From NCBI RefSeq assembly GCF_001750145.1, contig NZ_CP015732.1, positions 124,001 to 188,000 of the forward strand: 64,000 nucleotides of DNA. The letters are read 5' to 3'. Source of the stretch: Arthrobacter sp. U41. GTDB taxonomy: Bacteria > Actinomycetota > Actinomycetes > Actinomycetales > Micrococcaceae. Shown piece after piece: positions 58,209 to 64,000 of the stretch (positions within the stretch are counted from its first letter, which is position 1; each line of letters starts with the position of its first letter). Below the pieces are notes generated by a model, which worked only from the letters and a program-made list of their open reading frames with translations, was not told where the DNA came from and ran no database searches. Made by a program: the position numbers and the translations under genes.

Positions 58209-60323
58209 CTACTCGCCGCGGTTCTTCTGGATGATCTCGTCGGCGTATGCCTTCGGGACCTCGGCGTAGCTGTGGAACGTCATGGAGTACACAGCGCGGC
58301 CCTGGGTCTTCGAGCGCAGGTCACCGATGTAGCCGAACATGCCGGACAGCGGGACGTGCGCACGGATGACCTTGACGCCCTGTGCATCTTCCATGGACTG
58401 CATCTGGCCACGGCGGGAGTTGAGGTCACCGATAACTTCACCCATGTATTCCTCAGGGGTGCGGACCTCGACATCCATCAGCGGTTCGAGCAGGATGGGG
58501 TTCGCCTTGCGTGCGGCTTCCTTGAAAGCCATACGGCCGGCGATCTTGAACGCCATTTCCGAGGAGTCAACATCGTGGTACGCGCCGTCAATCAGCGTGG
58601 CCTTGATGCCGACAACCGGGTAGCCGGCGAGGACGCCGTCGTTCAGCGCATCCTGGATACCCGCGTCGACCGAGGGGATGTATTCGCGCGGAATACGTCC
58701 ACCGGTGACCTTGTTCGAGAACTCGTACATCTCGCCCTCGGACGTGTCCAGCGGCTCGATCGCGATCTGGATCTTTGCGAACTGACCCGAACCACCGGTC
58801 TGCTTCTTGTGCGTGTAGTCGTGACGCTCTACAGCGCGCTTGATGGTTTCGCGGTACGCAACCTGCGGCTTGCCGACATTCGCCTCGACCTTGAATTCGC
58901 GGCGCATGCGGTCCACCAGGATGTCCAGGTGAAGCTCGCCCATGCCGGCGATGATGGTCTGGCCGGTGTCCTCGTTGAGGGAGACCTGGAAGGTCGGGTC
59001 CTCAGCGGAGAGCTTCTGGATAGCCGTGGACAGCTTCTCCTGGTCACCCTTGGTGTTCGGCTCGATCGCAACGGAAATCACGGGCTCCGGGAAGCTCATG
59101 GATTCGAGGACGATCTGGTTGTTGGCATCACACAGGGTGTCACCCGTGGTGGTGTCCTTCAGGCCGATCGCTGCGTAGATGTGACCGGCGGTAGCGCCGT
59201 CAACGGGCATTTCCTTGTTGGCGTGCATCTGGAACAGCTTGCCGATGCGCTCTTTCTTGCCCTTGGTGGAGTTGACCACCTGGGTGCCTGCTTCCACGTG
59301 ACCGGAGTACACGCGGATGAAGGTGAGCTGCCCGAAGAACGGGTGCGTCGCAATCTTGAACGCCAGAGCCGAGAACGGCTCCTCGGAGGAAGGCTTGCGC
59401 GTCAGTTCCTTCTCTTCGTCGCGGGGATCGTGACCGATCATCGGCGGGACGTCGAGCGGGTTCGGCAGGTAATCGACAACAGCATCAAGCATCGGCTGGA
59501 CGCCGCGGTTCTTGAATGCTGAGCCACAGAACACCGGGTAGAGCTCGGAGTTGATCGTCATCTTGCGGATGCCGGCCTTGAGTTCGTCCTCGGTGATTTC
59601 TTCACCTTCGAGGTACTTCTCCATGAGTTCTTCGGAGGACTCCGCAACGGTCTCAACGAGCGTCGCGCGGTACTCTTCGGCCTTTTCCTTGAGGTCAGCC
59701 GGGATCTCCTGGATCTCGTACTTGGCACCCATGGTGACGTCACCCTTGGAGTCGCCGGGCCAGACCAGTGCGCGCATGTAGAGCAGGTCGACGACGCCGA
59801 TGAAGTCGTTCTCGGCGCCGATCGGCAGCTGCATTACAAGCGGCTTGGCACCGAGGCGGCTGATGATGGTGTCGACGGTGAAGTAGAAGTCAGCGCCGAG
59901 CTTGTCCATCTTGTTGACGAAGCAGATGCGCGGGACGTTGTACTTGTCAGCCTGGCGCCAAACAGTCTCAGACTGCGGCTCCACGCCTTCCTTGCCGTCG
60001 AACACGGCAACTGCACCGTCGAGGACGCGCAGGGAGCGCTCCACCTCAACCGTGAAGTCCACGTGGCCGGGGGTGTCGATGATGTTGATCTGGTTGTTTT
60101 CCCAGAAGCAGGTCACGGCGGCAGACGTGATGGTGATGCCGCGTTCCTTTTCCTGTTCCATCCAGTCAGTCGTCGAAGCGCCGTCGTGCGTTTCGCCGAT
60201 CTTGTGGTTCACACCTGTGTAGAACAGAATGCGCTCGGTAGTAGTGGTCTTGCCGGCATCGATGTGGGCCATAATGCCGATATTGCGGACCTTGCTAAGG
60301 TCGGTAAGCACGTCCTGTGCCAC
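58209..60323 (-). CDS. fusA: Elongation factor G
   Basis: Translocation GTPase, 704 residues. Start is set at the GTG giving [20 protein letters not shown], after AAAGGGAG; a longer frame adds nine unconserved residues. AHIDAGKTT is at 19-27, with [20 protein letters not shown] and [10 protein letters not shown] after it. It follows rpsG by 69 nt. Confidence 0.98.
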   Translation of the reverse strand: MAQDVLTDLSKVRNIGIMAHIDAGKTTTTERILFYTGVNHKIGETHDGASTTDWMEQEKERGITITSAAVTCFWENNQINIIDTPGHVDFTVEVERSLRVLDGAVAVFDGKEGVEPQSETVWRQADKYNVPRICFVNKMDKLGADFYFTVDTIISRLGAKPLVMQLPIGAENDFIGVVDLLYMRALVWPGDSKGDVTMGAKYEIQEIPADLKEKAEEYRATLVETVAESSEELMEKYLEGEEITEDELKAGIRKMTINSELYPVFCGSAFKNRGVQPMLDAVVDYLPNPLDVPPMIGHDPRDEEKELTRKPSSEEPFSALAFKIATHPFFGQLTFIRVYSGHVEAGTQVVNSTKGKKERIGKLFQMHANKEMPVDGATAGHIYAAIGLKDTTTGDTLCDANNQIVLESMSFPEPVISVAIEPNTKGDQEKLSTAIQKLSAEDPTFQVSLNEDTGQTIIAGMGELHLDILVDRMRREFKVEANVGKPQVAYRETIKRAVERHDYTHKKQTGGSGQFAKIQIAIEPLDTSEGEMYEFSNKVTGGRIPREYIPSVDAGIQDALNDGVLAGYPVVGIKATLIDGAYHDVDSSEMAFKIAGRMAFKEAARKANPILLEPLMDVEVRTPEEYMGEVIGDLNSRRGQMQSMEDAQGVKVIRAHVPLSGMFGYIGDLRSKTQGRAVYSMTFHSYAEVPKAYADEIIQKNRGE

Positions 60324-60392
60324 GGTGTCTCCCTTTCGGATGGACTGCACGGACGCCGCCGGCTCTGTTGAGCCGGCGGCGTCCGGGAAGTA

Positions 60393-60863
60393 TTACCAGC
60401 GGTAGTGTGCGAAGGCCTTGTTGGACTCGGCCATCTTGTGGGTGTCTTCGCGACGCTTCACAGCGGCACCGAGACCGTTCGAGGCATCCAGAATCTCGTT
60501 CTGGAGGCGCTCGGTCATGGTCTTCTCGCGGCGGGCCTTGGAGTAGCCAACGAGCCAGCGCAGGGCGAGGGCCGTCGAGCGACCCGGCTTGACCTCAACC
60601 GGAACCTGGTAGGTGGCGCCACCGACGCGGCGGGAGCGGACCTCGAGGGAAGGCTTGACGTTCTCCATGGCCTTCTTGAGGGCTGCAACCGGGTCGCCGC
60701 CGGACTTGGCACGAGCACCTTCGAGTGCACCATAAACGATGCGCTCCGCGGTGGACTTCTTGCCGTCAACGAGCACCTTGTTGATGAGCTGGGTAACCAG
60801 CGGGGAGCCGTAAACGGGATCTAGAACTAGCGGCCGCTTGGGGGCCGGACCCTTGCGAGGCAT
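60393..60863 (-). CDS. rpsG: 30S ribosomal protein S7
   Basis: Primary 16S rRNA-binding head protein. Start at [20 protein letters not shown], giving 156 residues; the open frame upstream is rpsL in another frame. [20 protein letters not shown] and [19 protein letters not shown] are signatures. It starts 1 nt after the rpsL stop. Confidence 0.97.
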   Translation of the reverse strand: MPRKGPAPKRPLVLDPVYGSPLVTQLINKVLVDGKKSTAERIVYGALEGARAKSGGDPVAALKKAMENVKPSLEVRSRRVGGATYQVPVEVKPGRSTALALRWLVGYSKARREKTMTERLQNEILDASNGLGAAVKRREDTHKMAESNKAFAHYRW

Positions 60864-60864
60864 A

Positions 60865-61239
60865 TTACTTCTTCTCCATCTTTGCGCCGTAGCGGCTACG
60901 AGCCTGCTTACGGTTCTTGACACCCTGGGTATCGAGGGCGCCACGGACGATCTTGTAACGGACACCCGGAAGGTCCTTCACGCGGCCGCCACGGACGAGC
61001 ACAATGGAGTGCTCCTGCAGGTTGTGGCCTACACCGGGGATGTAAGCGGTGACTTCAACGCCACCGTTGAGGCGCACACGGGCGACCTTACGCAGAGCCG
61101 AGTTCGGCTTCTTCGGGGTCGTCGTGTACACGCGGGTGCAGACACCGCGGCGCATGGGGCTGCCGTTAAGCGCGGGAGCCTTGGTCTTCTTGACCTTAGG
61201 CGTGCGGCCCTTGCGGACCAGCTGGTTAATCGTAGGCAC
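60865..61239 (-). CDS. rpsL: 30S ribosomal protein S12
   Basis: Decoding-centre protein, first gene of the str operon. The GTG start gives [20 protein letters not shown] and 124 residues. Lysines at the positions linked to streptomycin resistance are unaltered: Lys43 in [11 protein letters not shown] and Lys88 in [12 protein letters not shown]. Confidence 0.97.
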   Translation of the reverse strand: MPTINQLVRKGRTPKVKKTKAPALNGSPMRRGVCTRVYTTTPKKPNSALRKVARVRLNGGVEVTAYIPGVGHNLQEHSIVLVRGGRVKDLPGVRYKIVRGALDTQGVKNRKQARSRYGAKMEKK

Positions 61240-61564
61240 TCTCGTGTTCTCCGTTTTATCCGGAGCGGCCGTTGGCGGCCGCTCTCTTGTCGCTGCGCCC
61301 CGCCGCTCGAGATTTGAACTCTCCAGAGCCGCCGGCACGAAGCCTTAATAGTCGGACCGCACGCCGGGATCCATGGACTTTCATCCCGGACTGCCCCTAG
61401 GCATGCGAAAATGTGGCATACGTTGCACAAGAACCCTGCAAACCGGAAACGTCGACCTGATTCAGCCTTTCAGCTGCAACCGGCGCACTCATCCACTGCC
61501 ACAATAACAATTAGTCTCAAGTCTAACACGGTCAGGTCCCAGCCCTTAATCGGGCCCCCGCCTC

Positions 61565-61632
61565 CCCCGTCGGTTGCTCCGATACCGCCGTTTTGAGCAC
61601 CCAAAAGGGCGTTATCGGAGCAACCGACGGGG
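61565..61632 (+). repeat. 68-bp near-perfect palindrome upstream of rpsL
   Basis: Arms CCCCGTCGGTTGCTCCGATA and TATCGGAGCAACCGACGGGG pair over 20 bp, and the stem continues inward for about 10 more bases with two mismatches (CGCCGTTTT against AAAAGGGCG), leaving a short loop. It lies in the 529-bp gap between rpoC and rpsL, which has no gene. It may be a dispersed palindromic element or a regulatory hairpin. Confidence 0.75.
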
Positions 61633-61697
61633 TGAAAGGGGGTGGTCCCCCACCTTGCGCGGCGAACCCGGCCGTCACCGCCCACTCGTTAAACAGC

Positions 61698-61758
61698 AAC
61701 GCGGGGTCACTTCGAGCCCAATCCGGGGTGCGGATTGGGCCGTGAGTGACCCCGCGTT
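61698..61758 (-). terminator. Large hairpin after rpoC, probable terminator
   Basis: AACGCGGGGTCAC pairs with GTGACCCCGCGTT, and inside it GCCCAATCC pairs with GGATTGGGC. It begins 10 nt past the rpoC stop. The minus strand continues GCTGTTT, a weak T run, but the size and position support termination. Confidence 0.75.
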
Positions 61759-61768
61759 GTGTTAGCGG

Positions 61769-64000
61769 TTAGCGGAAGTCGCTGCCCAGATCGTAGTCAT
61801 CCAGCGGGATGGCATGGAACTCAGGAGCTCCGTCGCCGCCCAGGGAATCGTAGGAGAAATCACTGAACGCGCTGGGGCCGGTGAACAGGTTGGCCTTTGC
61901 TTCCTCAGTGGGCTCCACGGTGACCTCGGTGTAGCGCGGGAGACCCGTGCCGGCCGGGATGAGCTTACCGATGATGACGTTTTCCTTGAGGCCGAGCAGC
62001 GGATCGCTCTTGCCTTCCATGGCCGCCTGCGTCAGGACGCGGGTGGTCTCCTGGAAGGAAGCTGCGGACAGCCAGGACTCGGTCGCCAGGGACGCCTTGG
62101 TGATGCCCATGAGCTCGGGACGGCCGGAAGCCGGCGTCTTGCCCTCGGACACAACGCGGCGGTTGGCATCCTCGAAACGGCTGCGCTCGGCGAGCTCGCC
62201 GGGCAGCAGGTCCGATTCGCCGGACTCGATGACCGTGACGCGGCGCAGCATCTGGCGGACGATAACCTCGACGTGCTTGTCGTGGATACCGATGCCCTGG
62301 CTGCGGTACACGCCCTGGACCTCGTCGACCAGGAACTTCTGCGCGGCACGGGGGCCCATGATGCGCAGAACCTGCTTGGGGTCGACCGGACCGTTGATGA
62401 GCTTCTGGCCGACGCTGACGTGCTCGCCGTCTTCGATGAGAAGACGTGAACGGCGCAGGACCGGGTAAGCGATCTCTTCGGATCCGTCATCCGGGGTGAT
62501 GACCAGGCGCATCTGGCGCTCGGACTCTTCGATGGTGATGCGGCCGGCTGCTTCAGCAATCGGTGCGACACCCTTCGGAGTACGGGCTTCGAAGAGCTCC
62601 TGGATACGGGGCAGACCCTGGGTGATGTCGTCGCCACCGCTGGAGGAAACAGCACCACCGGTGTGGAACGTACGCATGGTCAGCTGGGTACCCGGCTCAC
62701 CGATGGACTGCGCGGCGATGATGCCGACTGCCTCACCGATGTCGACGGTCTTGCCCGTGGCCAGCGAACGGCCGTAGCACAGGGCGCAGGTGCCGACGCT
62801 GGACTCACAGGTGAGTACGGAGCGGACCTTGACCTCGGTGATGCCGGCTGCGAACAGTTCGGCAATGACGACGTCGCCGCAGTCGGTGCCGCCTGCTGCC
62901 AGGACCTTGCCCTTGGAGTCAACGACATCCACGGCCAGGGTACGGGCGTACGCGCTGTTCTCGACGTTCTCGTCCAGGACCAGCTCGCCGTTGGCGTCAG
63001 CCACCGCGATGGCGGTCATGAGGCCGCGCTCGGTGCCGCAGTCCTCTTCGCGGACGATGACATCCTGCGACACGTCCACCAGACGACGGGTCAGGTAACC
63101 CGAGTTGGCGGTACGCAGCGCGGTGTCAGCCAGACCCTTACGGGCACCGTGCGTGGCGATGAAGTATTCCAGCACCGACAGGCCCTCGCGGTACGAGGAC
63201 TTGATCGGACGCGGGATGATCTCACCCTTAGGGTTGGCCACCAGGCCACGGATACCCGCGATCTGACGGACCTGCATCCAGTTACCACGTGCACCGGAGG
63301 ACACCATGCGGTTGATGGTGTTCATCGGGGACAGGTTGTCACGCATCGCCTGGGCGATCTCGTTCGTTGCCTTGTTCCAGATCTCGATCAGTTCCTGGCG
63401 ACGCTCGTCGTCGTCGATCAGGCCCTTGTCGTACTGGCCCTGGATCTTGGCAGCCATGGTCTCGTAACCGGCGAGGATCCGCGGCTTGTCCTTGGGCACC
63501 TCGATGTCGGAGATGGCGACGGTGACACCGGACCGGGTGGCCCAGTAGAAACCGGCATCCTTCAGGTTGTCCAGCGTTGCCGCCGTGACCACCTTCGGGT
63601 AGCGCTCGGCGAGATCGTTGACGATGGTGGACAGTTCGCCCTTGTCAGCAACGTTCTCAACCCACGGGTAGTCGGCGGGAAGCGTCTCGTTGAAGAGGAC
63701 CTGGCCCAGGGAGGTCTGGACGAGCACGGTCTGACCCGGCTCGTAACCTTCCGGAGCTTCCCAGCCGGCGTAAGGGACAAAGCCCTCCAGCCGGATCTTG
63801 ACCTGGGAGTTCAGGTGCAGCTCGTGCAGGTCGAACGCCATGATGGCTTCCGCGACGGAGGAGAAGATCCGGCCCTCGCCAGCTGAACCGACACGCTTGG
63901 TGGTCAGGTGGTAGAGGCCGATGATCATATCCTGCGAAGGCAGCGTCACCGGGCGGCCGTCAGACGGCTTCAGGATGTTGTTCGAGGACAGCATCAGGAT
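61769..64000 (-). CDS. rpoC: DNA-directed RNA polymerase subunit beta', 5' end beyond window
   Basis: C-terminal 743 residues of the largest polymerase subunit. The frame enters at the right edge with [20 protein letters not shown], well inside the protein, so the apparent Met start is not the real one. Zinc-site cysteines ([23 protein letters not shown]), the bridge/trigger region with [18 protein letters not shown] and MRTFHTGGA are visible. The end [12 protein letters not shown] is typical of actinobacteria. Confidence 0.97.
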   Translation of the reverse strand: MLMLSSNNILKPSDGRPVTLPSQDMIIGLYHLTTKRVGSAGEGRIFSSVAEAIMAFDLHELHLNSQVKIRLEGFVPYAGWEAPEGYEPGQTVLVQTSLGQVLFNETLPADYPWVENVADKGELSTIVNDLAERYPKVVTAATLDNLKDAGFYWATRSGVTVAISDIEVPKDKPRILAGYETMAAKIQGQYDKGLIDDDERRQELIEIWNKATNEIAQAMRDNLSPMNTINRMVSSGARGNWMQVRQIAGIRGLVANPKGEIIPRPIKSSYREGLSVLEYFIATHGARKGLADTALRTANSGYLTRRLVDVSQDVIVREEDCGTERGLMTAIAVADANGELVLDENVENSAYARTLAVDVVDSKGKVLAAGGTDCGDVVIAELFAAGITEVKVRSVLTCESSVGTCALCYGRSLATGKTVDIGEAVGIIAAQSIGEPGTQLTMRTFHTGGAVSSSGGDDITQGLPRIQELFEARTPKGVAPIAEAAGRITIEESERQMRLVITPDDGSEEIAYPVLRRSRLLIEDGEHVSVGQKLINGPVDPKQVLRIMGPRAAQKFLVDEVQGVYRSQGIGIHDKHVEVIVRQMLRRVTVIESGESDLLPGELAERSRFEDANRRVVSEGKTPASGRPELMGITKASLATESWLSAASFQETTRVLTQAAMEGKSDPLLGLKENVIIGKLIPAGTGLPRYTEVTVEPTEEAKANLFTGPSAFSDFSYDSLGGDGAPEFHAIPLDDYDLGSDFR

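Noticed and set aside
62663..63886. A 407-codon plus-strand frame inside rpoC
   Set aside because: The minus strand encodes conserved polymerase motifs throughout; the other frame is a shadow.

Overview
The window is high-GC DNA from an actinobacterium, most likely a member of the Micrococcaceae close to Arthrobacter or Pseudarthrobacter. This is inferred from the GC content and codon usage, the actinobacterial extensions on several ribosomal proteins, the missing rpsD and rpsN in the ribosomal array, and Flp/Tad pilus loci without a secretin. No genome was compared. I saw no rRNA, tRNA, CRISPR array, insertion sequence or phage gene.

Layout. 1-9.7 kb holds cell-wall precursor and cofactor genes: NAD(P)HX repair (cut by the left edge), acpS, glmS, coaA, a VanY-type carboxypeptidase lipoprotein, mscL, a decayed second VanY copy, a GT87-like membrane protein, glmM, and the rplM-rpsI pair. 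10.0-25.4 kb is the main accessory region. A single prepilin peptidase is followed by two complete, tandem, same-strand Tad pilus clusters (flp, tadE, tadG-like, cpaB, cpaE, cpaF, tadB, tadC), separated by three near-identical hairpins. 25.5-27.8 kb holds a small signalling module: an HPt-like protein without its histidine, an OmpR-type regulator and a soluble histidine kinase.

27.9-50.0 kb is the ribosomal supercluster, all on the minus strand: truA, rplQ, rpoA, rpsK, rpsM, rpmJ and infA; then an inserted P1 peptidase and plus-strand sugar ABC transporter; then map, adk, secY, the spc genes and the S10 genes. Strong terminators after rpsQ, rplO and adk divide it into separate transcripts. 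50.5-56.3 kb is a second insertion: a GH1 beta-glucosidase, an unrecorded 41-residue membrane protein and a 1390-residue membrane protein. 56.8-61.2 kb is the str operon (rpsL, rpsG, fusA, tuf), and rpoC runs off the right edge.

The points most worth following are the doubled Tad system, whose two TadG-like proteins share eight cysteines in the same order in an ectodomain I do not recognise; the degenerate HPt protein beside it; the short sunset-like module on the tail of L17; a terminator lying inside the first codons of truA; and several long palindromes in the str-rpoC region. Functions are assigned from sequence motifs and gene order only. No searches were run.
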